Source: an uncultured Caulobacterales bacterium (GTDB lineage Bacteria > Pseudomonadota > Alphaproteobacteria > Caulobacterales > Caulobacteraceae). Taken from it: a stretch of 64,000 bases of DNA. Below are positions 35,010-43,825 of the stretch, in pieces. The stretch is from positions 186,001 to 250,000 of the forward strand of contig CAISEP010000016.1 of assembly GCA_903884425.1 (NCBI GenBank), given 5' to 3'. The notes beneath the pieces are model-generated. The model was not told the origin of the DNA, did not search any database, and worked only from the letters and a program-made list of their open reading frames with translations. Made by a program: the position numbers and the translations under genes. Each line of letters begins with the position of its first letter. The stretch's first letter is position 1.

Positions 35010-37079
35010 CTAGACGGTGACCTGGGCCCCGAGCTCCACCACCCGGCCCGGCGGGATGCGGAAGAAGTCCGTCGGATTGGCCGCGTTGCGCATCAGGAAG
35101 ATGTAGATCTTGTCCTGCCACATGGGCATGCCCGACTGGGCCGACGGCACCACGGAGCGCCGTCCCAGGAAGAAGCTGGTCGCCATGATGTCGAACTTCA
35201 GCCCGTGCTTGCGGCACAGCCCGAGCGCCTTGGGCACGTTCGGGCTCTCCATGAAGCCATAGGAAATGACCAGCTTCTTGAAGTCGTCGCTGACCGGCTC
35301 GATGCGGATGCGATCGCTCTCCGGCACCCGGGGGGTCTCGGCGGTGAGCACGGTCAGGATGATGTTCTTCTCGTGCAGCACCTTGTTGTGCTTGAGATTG
35401 TGCATCAGCGCCACCGGAGCCACGTCGGGATCGGAGGTCAGGAAGATGGCCGTCCCCGGCACCCGGTGCGGCGGCCGGGCGCGGAGCATGTCGATCAGGT
35501 CGGCCAGGGGCACGGAATCCCGCCGGGTCTTGTCCGTCAGGATGTGGGTTCCCCGCACCCAGGTGGCGATGATGGTGAACAATATGCCGCCGAGCGTCAG
35601 GGGCAGCCAGCCGCCGGTGGCGATCTTCAGGCCGTTGGCGAACAGGAACACCGCGTCCAGGGTGATCAGGGGCGCGCACAGGGCCCAGCCCATCCACCGG
35701 CTCCAGCCCCACATGTGGCGGGTGACGATATAGGCGAGGATGGTGGTCACCAGCATGGTGCCGGTCACCGCCAGGCCATAGGCGTCGGACAGGTTGTCGG
35801 AGTTCTGGAAAACCAGCACCAGGGCCAGGACGCCCAGCATCAGAAGCCCGTTGATCTGCGGGATGTAGATCTGGCCGGACTGGGTCTCGGAGGTGCGGCG
35901 CACGTCCATGCGGGGCAGAAGGCCCAGCTGGATCGCCTGCTGCGACAGGGAATAGGCCCCCGTGATCACCGCCTGGCTGGCAATGGCCGAGGCGAACACC
36001 GCCAGCACCACCAGCGCGAGGCGGAAGGCCGGCGGACACATGACGAAGAACCAGTCCTGGCTGTCGAAGGCCACCCCGTGGGCCCGGGACTCCGCCAGGG
36101 CGTGCAGGGCATAGGCCCCCTGGCCCAGATAGTTGAGCGCCAGCGCCGGCAGCACCAGGAACAGCCACGAGGCCTGGATCGGCCAGCGTCCGAAGTGCCC
36201 CATGTCGGCATAGAGCGCCTCGGCCCCGGTCACGGTCAGGAACACCGAGCCCAGCACTAGCAGCCCGACGATCCCGTGCCGCACCAGGAACTCCACGGCG
36301 AAATGGGGGCTGAGTGCCAGGAACACGTTCGGGGAATCGGCGATGTGCACGACCCCCAGGGTGGCAATGGTGAAGAACCAGACCAGCATGACCGGCCCGA
36401 ACATCCGCGCCACGCTGGCCGTGCCCCGGGACTGGATCAGGAACAGGCCGATCAGGATGAAGAAGGAGGCGAAGGTGATGATCTTGGGGCTGGCCACATT
36501 GGCCAGACCCGGCACGTCGTGCAGCCCCTGGAAGGCCCCCAGCACGGAGATGGCCGGGGTGATGATACTGTCGCCATAGAACAGGGCCGCGCCCACCACG
36601 CCCAGCACGAACACCAGCCGGGTCCGCTGGCCCAGCGCCCGCCCCGCGAGCGCCATGAGCGACAGGACCCCGCCCTCGCCCTTGTTGTCCGCCCGCATGA
36701 CGAACAGCACGTACTTGACCGTCACCACCAGCAACAGGGCCCAGAGCGCCATGGAGACCACGCCCAGGATCGAGGCGTCGGTCACCCGGTCCTTGGCCGC
36801 CTGGACCATGGCCGCCTGGAAGGCATAGAGCGGGCTGGTGCCGATGTCGCCGAACACCACCCCGACCGATCCCAGGGCTAGGCCCAGGACCTGGGCGTTG
36901 AGCAGGCCGCCGGAGGGGCTGCCATGGCCGTTGCCGTGGCCGTTTCCGTTGCCGTGGCCGTGGCCGTGGCCGTTCGAGTGGGTGTCATCGTGACCGGAGG
37001 CCGGATGTGATCCCTCCGGCGAGGCAGGGGATTCAGACGCGCCCTCGACCGAAGCAGCGCCAGAGGGCTTGGCAGCCAT
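35010..37079 (-). CDS. kup: Potassium transport protein Kup with His-rich N-terminus
   Basis: Kup is a K+/H+ symporter. The 689-residue protein has twelve helices beginning LGLALGSVGVVFGDIGTSPLYAF, a family hallmark, and a long cytosolic C-terminal domain. GGAGGA lies six bases before the ATG at 37079. The N-terminal 58 residues are unusual: residues 23-56 are made of His, Gly, Asn and Ser with eight histidines, coded by hexanucleotide repeats. That may bind metal or be a neutral repeat expansion. It stands alone, convergent with the helical protein gene. Confidence 0.94.
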   Translation of the reverse strand: MAAKPSGAASVEGASESPASPEGSHPASGHDDTHSNGHGHGHGNGNGHGNGHGSPSGGLLNAQVLGLALGSVGVVFGDIGTSPLYAFQAAMVQAAKDRVTDASILGVVSMALWALLLVVTVKYVLFVMRADNKGEGGVLSLMALAGRALGQRTRLVFVLGVVGAALFYGDSIITPAISVLGAFQGLHDVPGLANVASPKIITFASFFILIGLFLIQSRGTASVARMFGPVMLVWFFTIATLGVVHIADSPNVFLALSPHFAVEFLVRHGIVGLLVLGSVFLTVTGAEALYADMGHFGRWPIQASWLFLVLPALALNYLGQGAYALHALAESRAHGVAFDSQDWFFVMCPPAFRLALVVLAVFASAIASQAVITGAYSLSQQAIQLGLLPRMDVRRTSETQSGQIYIPQINGLLMLGVLALVLVFQNSDNLSDAYGLAVTGTMLVTTILAYIVTRHMWGWSRWMGWALCAPLITLDAVFLFANGLKIATGGWLPLTLGGILFTIIATWVRGTHILTDKTRRDSVPLADLIDMLRARPPHRVPGTAIFLTSDPDVAPVALMHNLKHNKVLHEKNIILTVLTAETPRVPESDRIRIEPVSDDFKKLVISYGFMESPNVPKALGLCRKHGLKFDIMATSFFLGRRSVVPSAQSGMPMWQDKIYIFLMRNAANPTDFFRIPPGRVVELGAQVTV
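36921..36980. repeat. Hexanucleotide repeat coding the Kup HG/NG tract
   Basis: Ten consecutive six-base units, mainly GCCGTG and GCCGTT with small variants, fill this stretch in frame. On the coding strand they give alternating His-Gly and Asn-Gly. The regular unit suggests slipped-strand expansion, so length may vary between strains without breaking the frame. Confidence 0.75.
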
Positions 37080-37310
37080 GAAAATCCTCCGAAACCAGGC
37101 CGGGGCCTGGCGAATTCCCGCTGTCCCGCGCCCCAGGATGAGGATCGGAGCGGGACAGCAAAGGCGGCGCGGGATACTCCCTTTTTCGGCCCTGTTCAAT
37201 GCCGCAATCAAGGCGGTGAAGCGACAGGGCGCAGAAAGGACAGCAGACCGGGTCGATTGAATGATATGTCGGAGGTCTTAAGTCATTGGTCGATATCGTG
37301 CGAACAAGAG

Positions 37311-37730
37311 ATGTCTGACAGCCAACGCTTTCCCGTCGCCGCTCATGCGCTGGCCTATCTGGCGCACATGGACGCCTATGGGCCGGACCGCGCCGTGTCC
37401 AGCGCGGCCTTGGCGGCCTCCATGCCCACCAATCCGGTGGTGGTGCGGCGGGTGACGGCGCTGCTGGCCCGGGCCGGGCTGATCGGCACCCGGACCGGCG
37501 CGTCCGGCGGGGCCTGGCTGCTGCGTCCCCCAGGCGAGATCCGGTTGGGAGAGGTGCTGAAGGCCGTCCACGGCTTTGCCCATCTCGGCTGCCCGCCGCC
37601 GGGGGCCAAGGGCTGCCCCGTGGGCGAGCGCATCCCCCGCCAGGTCTCCCGCGCCATCGCCGCCGCCGACCAGGCCGCTTCGGAGCGGCTGGACGGCTTC
37701 ACCGTGGCGGACCTACTGAAGGACCCCTGA
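37311..37730 (+). CDS. Rrf2-family transcriptional regulator
   Basis: A 139-residue winged-helix repressor of the Rrf2 family (ALAYLAHM near the start, AALAASMPTNPVVVRRVTALLARAGLI as the DNA-binding segment, RTGASGGAWLLRPPGEIRLGEVLKAV as the wing). It has two cysteines in HLGCPPPGAKGCPVG, not the three spaced as in IscR/NsrR, so it may be a thiol sensor of the YwnA/CymR type rather than an iron-sulphur protein. A start at 37257 is also possible. The reductase gene follows with a perfect operator-like repeat between them. Confidence 0.85.
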   Translation: MSDSQRFPVAAHALAYLAHMDAYGPDRAVSSAALAASMPTNPVVVRRVTALLARAGLIGTRTGASGGAWLLRPPGEIRLGEVLKAVHGFAHLGCPPPGAKGCPVGERIPRQVSRAIAAADQAASERLDGFTVADLLKDP

Positions 37731-37781
37731 CGGATTTCCCCCTGTCGCCCCTTGAAGCTCGGAGCCGGGATCCCGACATAT

Positions 37782-37811
37782 CTGAAACCGCAACTGTTGC
37801 GGTTCTAGTAT
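37782..37811 (+). promoter_or_regulatory. Promoter with a perfect operator for the reductase gene
   Basis: AACCGCAAC-T-GTTGCGGTT (37786-37804) is a perfect 9-base inverted repeat with a one-base centre. A candidate -35 (CTGAAA, 37782-37787) and -10 (TAGTAT, 37806-37811) with 18-base spacing enclose it, so bound repressor would block RNA polymerase. The adjacent Rrf2 gene is the obvious regulator. Confidence 0.7.
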
Positions 37812-37845
37812 GTCCGGCCCCGACGCCGGCCGCGAGGAGAACGTC

Positions 37846-38427
37846 ATGACAACCGTCGCTATCGTCTATCATTCCGGCTACGGCCACACCGCCGTGGTGG
37901 CAGAGCATGTGGCCAAAGGCGTGACCGAGGCCGGCGCGCAGGCCCGCCTGCTGCGCATCACCGGTGCCGACCAGGACATGGCCCCCCTGCTGGAGGGGAT
38001 CGCCGATGCCGATGCCGTGATCTTCGGGGCCCCGACCTACATGGGCGGGCCCTCTGCCCCGTTCAAAGTCTTTGCCGATGCCAGTTCCAAGGCCTGGTTC
38101 ACCCATGCCTGGAAGGACAAGCTGGCCGCGGGCTTCACCAACTCCCTCAGCCTGTCCGGGGACAAGCTGTCCACCCTCGAATATTTCTCGGTCCTGGCGG
38201 CCCAGCACGGGATGGTCTGGGTCTCCACCGGCCTCCTGCCCGGCGCAGCGCTTGGGGATGTCAGCGTCGAGGGCGTCAACCGGATCGGCTCGTCCCTCGG
38301 CCTGATGACCCAGTCGGACAATGCCGCGCCGGACGTCACCCCGGGGGCCGGGGACCGGAAGACGGCGGAACTGTTCGGGACCCGGGTGGCGGAGGCGGCG
38401 AAGCGCTGGGCCCGCGGCGCCGCCTGA
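37846..38427 (+). CDS. Flavodoxin-like NAD(P)H-dependent FMN reductase/quinone reductase (WrbA-like)
   Basis: A 193-residue flavodoxin-fold oxidoreductase. The FMN phosphate loop is YHSGYGHTAVVAEHVAKG near residues 8-25, FGAPTYMGGPSAPFKVF is the second flavin contact, and SGDKLSTLEYFSVLAAQHGM the third. AGGAG lies seven bases before the ATG at 37846. It is probably repressed by the Rrf2 protein upstream and induced by electrophiles or oxidants; the inducer is inferred. Exact substrate (FMN, quinone) cannot be read. Confidence 0.85.
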   Translation: MTTVAIVYHSGYGHTAVVAEHVAKGVTEAGAQARLLRITGADQDMAPLLEGIADADAVIFGAPTYMGGPSAPFKVFADASSKAWFTHAWKDKLAAGFTNSLSLSGDKLSTLEYFSVLAAQHGMVWVSTGLLPGAALGDVSVEGVNRIGSSLGLMTQSDNAAPDVTPGAGDRKTAELFGTRVAEAAKRWARGAA

Positions 38428-38480
38428 CCGGGAAACGCCGCGCTTGACAGGGCCACCGGTCCGGCCAATCTCCCCCACGG

Positions 38481-38499
38481 TGCCGGGAGCTTCCCGGCA
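38481..38499. repeat. Short perfect hairpin before the SDR gene
   Basis: TGCCGGGA (38481-38488) pairs with TCCCGGCA (38492-38499) across GCT, ending 16 bases before the SDR start codon and just before its AGGGAG site. It could be an operator, the end of the reductase transcript, or a leader hairpin. No T run follows. Confidence 0.45.
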
Positions 38500-38515
38500 T
38501 CCTCAGGGAGTGTCC

Positions 38516-39313
38516 ATGACCCGTCGTCTCTGCCTCGTCACCGGTGCCTCGGCCGGGATCGGAAAGGCGTTTGCCCACGTCTATGCCAGCCACGGCTATG
38601 ACGTGTTCCTCACGGCGCGCCGGGCGGATCGTCTGGAGCTGCTCGCCTCGGAGATCCGCCTGCGCCACGGGGTCGAGGCCTTCGTGGTCCCGGCGGACCT
38701 GGCCGAGGCCGGGGCCGTGGACAAGGTGCTGGCCGCCGTGGCCGCGGAGGGCCGCGACATCGATGCCCTTGTGAACAATGCCGGCTATGGCCTCACCGGG
38801 TCCTATGCCCAGACCAGCTGGAGCGACCAGCAGGCCTTCCTGCAGGTGATGACCGTCGCGCCCGCGGAGCTGGCGCACAAGGTGCTGCCCGGCATGCTGG
38901 AGCGGCGCTTCGGCCGGATCGTCAATGTGGCGTCCCTGGCAGGCCTGGTCCCCGGCTCGGCGGGGCACACCCTGTACGGGGCGGTGAAGGCCCTGCTGGT
39001 GCGCTTTTCCCAGAGCCTGCATCTGGAGACGCAAGGCACCGGCGTGCACGTGACCGCGCTGTGCCCCGGCTTCACCTATTCCGAATTCCATGACGTGACC
39101 GGCACCCGGGACGCCATGAACAGCCTGCCCGCCTGGCTGTGGCTGGGGGCCGACGAGGTGGCGCAGATCGGCTACGAGGCGGCGGAGGCCAATCGCGCCG
39201 TGTCGGTCAGCGGCTCGCCCAACAAGGCCATTGCCGCGCTGGCCAAGATCCTGCCCGACGACTGGGCCCTGGCGGTCATGGCCCGCCAGTCCCGCCGCTT
39301 CCGCCGGATCTGA
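38516..39313 (+). CDS. Short-chain dehydrogenase/reductase
   Basis: A 265-residue classical SDR. The NAD(P)-binding TGASAGIG is at residues 9-16, NNAG follows near 87, and the catalytic Ser/Tyr/Lys are in NVASLAGLVPGSAGHTLYGAVKAL (S and the YxxxK pair). Arg residues after strand 2 (TARRADRL) favour NADPH. AGGGAG is spaced five bases from ATG. Substrate unknown. It is downstream of the reductase but separated by 88 bases with a hairpin, so it may be its own unit. Confidence 0.88.
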   Translation: MTRRLCLVTGASAGIGKAFAHVYASHGYDVFLTARRADRLELLASEIRLRHGVEAFVVPADLAEAGAVDKVLAAVAAEGRDIDALVNNAGYGLTGSYAQTSWSDQQAFLQVMTVAPAELAHKVLPGMLERRFGRIVNVASLAGLVPGSAGHTLYGAVKALLVRFSQSLHLETQGTGVHVTALCPGFTYSEFHDVTGTRDAMNSLPAWLWLGADEVAQIGYEAAEANRAVSVSGSPNKAIAALAKILPDDWALAVMARQSRRFRRI

Positions 39314-39319
39314 GCGGCC

Positions 39320-39796
39320 CTAGGGCAGGGCGGCCCCGCGGGCATAGGCCCAGGACTGGATCTTCCAGCCATCCGCCGCCTTGACCAGGGCGAAGGTGAA
39401 GGTGCCGGCATTCTTCACCTGGCCGTCCTTGGTCTTGAAGGTGATGACGCTGGGGGCCACCACATAGGCGTGGTCGCCGTTCACCTCGGCCACGGACGGG
39501 TCGTTGATCTGCACCACGCCGCTCAGCACGCCCTTGGACGCGGCGAACTTGGCGAAGTCACCGCCCCAGCCCATGATCGCCGTGGGTCCGGACCAGGCAT
39601 AGGGCGCGAACTCGTCCAGGATGATCGGGCTGGCCACATGGGCCCCGGCGATCTTGGCCGGGGCATTGGTGTTGAAGCCGTCGTTCAGCTGCTTGATCGG
39701 TGCCAGAACGGCGGGATCCACCGGGGTCTGGGCCAGGGCCAGGACCGGGCTCGCCAGCAGGGTGCCCGCCAGGGCAAGGGCGGTGATGATCTTCAT
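39320..39796 (-). CDS. Secreted SnoaL/NTF2-like protein
   Basis: A 158-residue exported protein: signal peptide at 1-20 (ALALAGTLLASPVLALA), then an NTF2-like cone fold suggested by IKQLNDGFNTNAP, a mid-chain GPTAIMGWGGDF and the C-terminal KNAGTFTFALVKAADGWKIQSWAYA strand pair typical of SnoaL/DUF4440 proteins. GGAGG lies six bases before ATG. Such proteins are usually small enzymes or ligand binders; no catalytic residues can be assigned. Confidence 0.75.
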   Translation of the reverse strand: MKIITALALAGTLLASPVLALAQTPVDPAVLAPIKQLNDGFNTNAPAKIAGAHVASPIILDEFAPYAWSGPTAIMGWGGDFAKFAASKGVLSGVVQINDPSVAEVNGDHAYVVAPSVITFKTKDGQVKNAGTFTFALVKAADGWKIQSWAYARGAALP

Positions 39797-39869
39797 GGGT
39801 GGCCTCCCGACCGTTAATCGATGCGTTTCGGCGATGACAGCACGCCCGCCGGTCGCAGGCAATCGCCGG

Positions 39870-40307
39870 TCAGTGCAGCCACAGTCCGAAGGCGACGGAG
39901 GCAAGCGTCAGGGCCGCCAGCCCGGCCAGGTCCAGCGCCCGCGTCACCGGCCCCACCGCCGGCGCCGGCTTGCCCGAAGCCAGCCGCAGCTCCCGCGCCA
40001 GCAGGAACAGGGGGAAGGTGACGCTGATGGCGATGGCGAAGGCCAGGACGATATAGACCCAGACGAACCGCACCCCCACCTTGCGCGCCTCCCGCACCAT
40101 CCAGACCGCGGCGGCCAGCAGGAACAGACCGAGGTCGATGGCAAAGGACCGGCTGGCGGGATTGACCCTGAGGTCGGGCAGGAAGCCGCCGCCCCCCGCA
40201 TGGGCCCCGGGGCCGAAATAGGCGAGGTTCTCGCTCCAGGTGCCATAGAGGGCCACGAGGGCTATGACGGCATAGAAGACGCACAGGAGCCGCGTTGAAA
40301 GTGTCAT
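39870..40307 (-). CDS. DUF2834 membrane protein
   Basis: A 145-residue protein with four predicted helices: LLCVFYAVIALVALYG, FAIDLGLFLLAAAVWMV, FVWVYIVLAFAIAISVTFPLFLL and ALDLAGLAALTLASVAFG. The SFAIDLGLFLLAA and VREARKVGVRFVWVY segments fit DUF2834. Function unknown. The ATG is at 40307 with a G-rich ribosome site. It is followed by the secreted SnoaL-like gene after 73 bases. Confidence 0.75.
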   Translation of the reverse strand: MTLSTRLLCVFYAVIALVALYGTWSENLAYFGPGAHAGGGGFLPDLRVNPASRSFAIDLGLFLLAAAVWMVREARKVGVRFVWVYIVLAFAIAISVTFPLFLLARELRLASGKPAPAVGPVTRALDLAGLAALTLASVAFGLWLH

Positions 40308-40416
40308 GGGCCACCCCCTTCCCGCATCGGGACCCCGACGCTAGCCCATCCCGGCGGTTAACGCCAAGGTCACGGCATGATTGACCCGGGCCCCGTCCCG
40401 CTCTAACCCGCAGGTC

Positions 40417-42099
40417 ATGTTGCAAGGTCTCTCCACCCTCGCCCGGGACGCCCGCTCCTGGCCCTTCGAACAGGCGCGCGCCCTGCTGGCGCGGATCGTC
40501 TCGGTCCGGCTGTCCGATCCGGCGGAGCGGGAGGCGGCCACGGCCCTCCTCACCGCGGGCGAGGTCGCCCAGGCGCTGCACCGGTACCCGGCCCTGGCCG
40601 CCCGTCCGGTGACCTTCGAGACGGGCTACGGCCCCTCCGGCCTGCCGCACATCGGCACCTTCGGCGAGGTGGTCCGCACCACCATGGTGCGCAACGCCTT
40701 CCGCGCCCTGACGGAGGACGCGATTCCGACGGCGATGCTGTGCGTCAGCGACGACATGGACGGCATGCGCAAGGTGCCGGACAATGTACCGAACCCCGAC
40801 CTGCTGACCCCCTATCTGCAGAAGCCCCTGACCGACGTGCCCGACCCCTTCGGCACGCATGAGGGCTTCGCCCAGCACAACAACGCCCGGCTGCGGGGCT
40901 TTCTCGACAGTTTCGGCTTCGACTACAGCTTCCGATCGGCCACCGAGCTCTACCGCTCCGGTGTCTATGACGCGACGCTGCGCCGGGCGCTGGAAAAGTA
41001 CGACGCCATCATGGCCGTGATGCTGCCGACGCTGGGGCCGGAGCGGCGGGCCACCTACAGCCCGTTCCTGCCCATTTCCCCCTCCACCGGCCGGGTGCTC
41101 TATGTGCCGATGAAGGCCACGGACCCGGTGGCGGGCACGGTGACCTTCGACGACGAGGACGGGACGGAGGTCACGGTTCCGGTCACCGGCGGCCATGTGA
41201 AGCTGCAGTGGAAGCCGGACTTCGGCATGCGCTGGGCGGCGCTGGGCGTCGATTTCGAGATGTTCGGCAAGGACCACCAGACCAATGGCCCGGTCTATTC
41301 GAAGATCTGCCGGATCCTGGGGGCCGAGCCGCCCCTGCAGTTCGTCTACGAGCTGTTCCTGGACGACAAGGGGGAGAAGATCTCCAAGTCCAAGGGCAAC
41401 GGCATCAGTGTCGAGCAGTGGCTGAAATATGCCCCGCAGGAGAGCCTGTCCCTCTACAATTTCCAGAAGCCCCGGGTGGCCAAGAAGCTGTATTTCGACG
41501 TCATCCCGCGGGCGGTGGACGAGTACCTGACCTTCCTCGACAACTATCCGAAGGAAGCGCCGGGCGCGCAGCTGGACAACCCCGTCTGGCACATCCATGA
41601 CGGCGCGCCCCCGGCGGGCGGGTCGCCGGTCAGCTTCGGCCTGATGCTGAACCTGGTCAGCGCGGCCAATGCGTCTGACACTGACATATTGTGGGGCTTC
41701 CTGTCCCGCTATGTCCCCGGCGCGACGCCGCAGACCCAGCCCCTGCTGGACAAGCTGGCGGGCTATGCGCTGGCCTATTACGAGGACTTCGTCCGGCCGA
41801 CCAAGACCTACCGCGCCCCCAGCAACATGGAACGCTCGGCCATGGTCGATCTGGTGGCCCGGTTCCGCGCCCTGCCCGCTGACACGATGGACGGGGAAGT
41901 GATCCAGAACGAGGTCTACGAGGCGGGCAAGGAGGCCGGGTTCGAGCCGCTCCGCGCCTGGTTCCAGGCCCTGTACGAGGTGCTGCTGGGCCAGACCCAG
42001 GGGCCGCGCTTCGGCTCGTTCGCCGCCATCTATGGGCTGGACCGCACTATCGCCCTGATCGAGCGGGCCCTGGCCGGGGACGATCTCAGCGCGGGCTGA
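40417..42099 (+). CDS. lysS: Lysyl-tRNA synthetase, class I
   Basis: Charges tRNA-Lys. The 560-residue enzyme is the class I form, found in archaea and many alphaproteobacteria. HIGH equivalent: GPSGLPHIG at residues 72-80. KMSKS equivalent: KISKSK at 321-326. No class II LysRS motif is present. I choose the ATG at 40417 ([18 protein letters not shown]); an upstream in-frame ATG adds 12 residues. Three bases separate its stop from the convergent queD stop. Confidence 0.95.
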   Translation: MLQGLSTLARDARSWPFEQARALLARIVSVRLSDPAEREAATALLTAGEVAQALHRYPALAARPVTFETGYGPSGLPHIGTFGEVVRTTMVRNAFRALTEDAIPTAMLCVSDDMDGMRKVPDNVPNPDLLTPYLQKPLTDVPDPFGTHEGFAQHNNARLRGFLDSFGFDYSFRSATELYRSGVYDATLRRALEKYDAIMAVMLPTLGPERRATYSPFLPISPSTGRVLYVPMKATDPVAGTVTFDDEDGTEVTVPVTGGHVKLQWKPDFGMRWAALGVDFEMFGKDHQTNGPVYSKICRILGAEPPLQFVYELFLDDKGEKISKSKGNGISVEQWLKYAPQESLSLYNFQKPRVAKKLYFDVIPRAVDEYLTFLDNYPKEAPGAQLDNPVWHIHDGAPPAGGSPVSFGLMLNLVSAANASDTDILWGFLSRYVPGATPQTQPLLDKLAGYALAYYEDFVRPTKTYRAPSNMERSAMVDLVARFRALPADTMDGEVIQNEVYEAGKEAGFEPLRAWFQALYEVLLGQTQGPRFGSFAAIYGLDRTIALIERALAGDDLSAG

Positions 42100-42102
42100 A
42101 AC

Positions 42103-42537
42103 CTAGCTGCGCCGCCACAGCGCCCAGCAATTGGGGGTTTCCCAGAGCTTGATGGCCTCCAGCGTGATGCCGTGGGGGGCCAGCAGGTCGGGGATGACCC
42201 GCGCCAGCTCTTCCACCAGACCCTCCGCCGTCGGGGCCCCGTCGAGCCAGTAGACGGGACGGCCCATGGCGGCGTTCAGATCGGCAATGGCGGCGACCTG
42301 CGGATCGGCGCGGCTGAACACGGCGGTATGGTCGAAGTTCCCGTCGATCCAGGCCCCCACCACGGTCTTCAGCACGCCGAAGTCGACGATGCGGCCGAGC
42401 GCGTCCATCTGCGGGCCGCTGACCTCCACCTCCGCCACATAGCGGTGGCCGTGGATCGCCTTGCAGGCCCCCTCGTGCCCCGGGATGCGGTGGGCGGCGT
42501 CCCACTCGAAACGGCGGGAAATGGTGATGACAGGCAT
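42103..42537 (-). CDS. queD: 6-carboxytetrahydropterin synthase (QueD family)
   Basis: Converts dihydroneopterin triphosphate to 6-carboxytetrahydropterin for queuosine, or acts in pterin metabolism. The 144-residue protein has zinc ligands H16 (DAAH), H29 and H31 (IHGH), and the catalytic C25 in the CxxxHGH spacing that marks QueD and not the Glu-containing PTPS-III. The C-terminal LWETPNCWA holds the pterin-binding Glu. It is divergent from a FolM-like gene and folB, other pterin genes. Confidence 0.9.
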   Translation of the reverse strand: MPVITISRRFEWDAAHRIPGHEGACKAIHGHRYVAEVEVSGPQMDALGRIVDFGVLKTVVGAWIDGNFDHTAVFSRADPQVAAIADLNAAMGRPVYWLDGAPTAEGLVEELARVIPDLLAPHGITLEAIKLWETPNCWALWRRS

Positions 42538-42638
42538 GGGTGGGCCCAGGAAAATCGTCGACGGGGAGAGGCTGGCGGCTGGCGCTAGACCATATTCATG
42601 CGCATTTGTCGACCTTTGAGGGTCTGGAGCGGACGGGG

Positions 42639-43406
42639 ATGACGAGGGCGGAGCGTCGCGCAGTGCTGGTGACAGGAGGTGCCCTGCGGGTCGGCGCGGC
42701 CCTGGTCCGCCGGTTCGCCGCGGAGGGCCGGGCCGTCATCATCCACTACCGCCAGGCCGACACCGCCGCCGTGGCCCTGCAGGCGGAGATCCGCGCCGCC
42801 GGGGGCGTGGCCCATGTGCTGGGCGCGGACCTGGCAGATCCCGATGCCGTGGCCGGCCTGATCCCCGCCGCCCTGACACTCGCCCCGGACCTCGGCGTGC
42901 TGGTCAATTCCGCGTCGGTGTTCGAGCCGGACACCGCCGTCGATCCGCAGACGGACGGATGGGTGGCCTCGACAATGGTCAATGCCCTGGCCCCGGCCCG
43001 GCTGGCCGCCGCCCTGCACGCCGCGACCACAGGAGCCGTGGTGATCCACATACTGGACCAGAAGCTCGCCAATCCGAACCCGGACTATTTCAGCTACACC
43101 GCCTCCAAGGCCGCCCTGGCGGAGGCGGCGCGGATGCAGGCCATGGCCTTTGGCGACCGGACCCGGGTGATCTGCCTCGCCCCCGGCCTGATGCTGCCCA
43201 GCGGCGACCAGACCGATGAGGAATACGCCCGCTCCGCCACGATGAACCTGCTCCGCCGACGGACGACGCCTGAGGACCTGGCCGAAGCCGCCGCGCTGGC
43301 CGCCTCCGGCGCGCTCGCCAGCGGCGAGACCCTGTTCGTGGACGGGGGCCAGCACCTGACCCCCCAGAGCCGGGACGTGATGTTCCTGGTCCGCGGCGAA
43401 ACCTGA
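42639..43406 (+). CDS. SDR oxidoreductase, FolM/pteridine reductase-like
   Basis: A 255-residue SDR with TGGALRVGAALVRRF as nucleotide loop (TGxxxRxG form, typical of pteridine reductases), VNSASVFEPD, and the catalytic YFSYTASKAAL. SDRs with this TGxxxRxG loop next to folB are usually FolM-like dihydromonapterin/dihydropteridine reductases, a role in tetrahydropterin supply. The ATG at 42639 is preferred because the longer frame overlaps the queD promoter. It runs 11 bases ahead of folB. Confidence 0.8.
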   Translation: MTRAERRAVLVTGGALRVGAALVRRFAAEGRAVIIHYRQADTAAVALQAEIRAAGGVAHVLGADLADPDAVAGLIPAALTLAPDLGVLVNSASVFEPDTAVDPQTDGWVASTMVNALAPARLAAALHAATTGAVVIHILDQKLANPNPDYFSYTASKAALAEAARMQAMAFGDRTRVICLAPGLMLPSGDQTDEEYARSATMNLLRRRTTPEDLAEAAALAASGALASGETLFVDGGQHLTPQSRDVMFLVRGET

Positions 43407-43417
43407 GGAAAGTCTCG

Positions 43418-43810
43418 ATGTACGCCCTGTTCCTGCGCGACCACCAAGTTCTGGCCCGGATCGGCATCCACGCCATCGAGCGGGCGGCGCCCCAGCGGCT
43501 GATCCTGAATGTCAGCCTCGCCATCCGCGGCGAGGCGGCGGCGGACGACATTGCTGAGACCACCGACTACGACTTCCTGCGCGCCGCGGCGGCGGAGATC
43601 GTGGCGTCCGGCCACCTCGACCTGCAGGAGACCGTCTGCCGACGGATGATCGACGCCTGCCGCGCCCGGCCGGACGTGGCCGCGGCGCTGGTCTCCACGG
43701 AAAAGCCCGACGTCTATCCCGACGCCGCCGCCGTGGGTTGCCGCATGCTGTGGCGGGCGGACGATGCCGATCCGGCGGAGCTGGCCCTGCTGTTCAGCCG
43801 CCCTGGCTAG
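43418..43810 (+). CDS. folB: Dihydroneopterin aldolase FolB
   Basis: FolB splits dihydroneopterin to 6-hydroxymethyl-dihydropterin in folate synthesis. The 130-residue protein starts MYALFLRDHQVLARIGIHAIER (the GIHxxE motif gives the pterin-binding Glu) and ends the core with STEKPDVYPDAAAVGC, whose Lys is catalytic. Only one of the usual two halves is present, as normal for the octameric enzyme. It is cotranscribed with the FolM-like gene. The stop is 15 bases from the convergent binding-protein gene. Confidence 0.9.
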   Translation: MYALFLRDHQVLARIGIHAIERAAPQRLILNVSLAIRGEAAADDIAETTDYDFLRAAAAEIVASGHLDLQETVCRRMIDACRARPDVAAALVSTEKPDVYPDAAAVGCRMLWRADDADPAELALLFSRPG

Positions 43811-43825
43811 GACGGGGCCGGATAG

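Noticed and set aside
36921-36980. CRISPR-like or VNTR array
   Set aside because: It is an in-frame hexamer repeat inside kup with no spacers.
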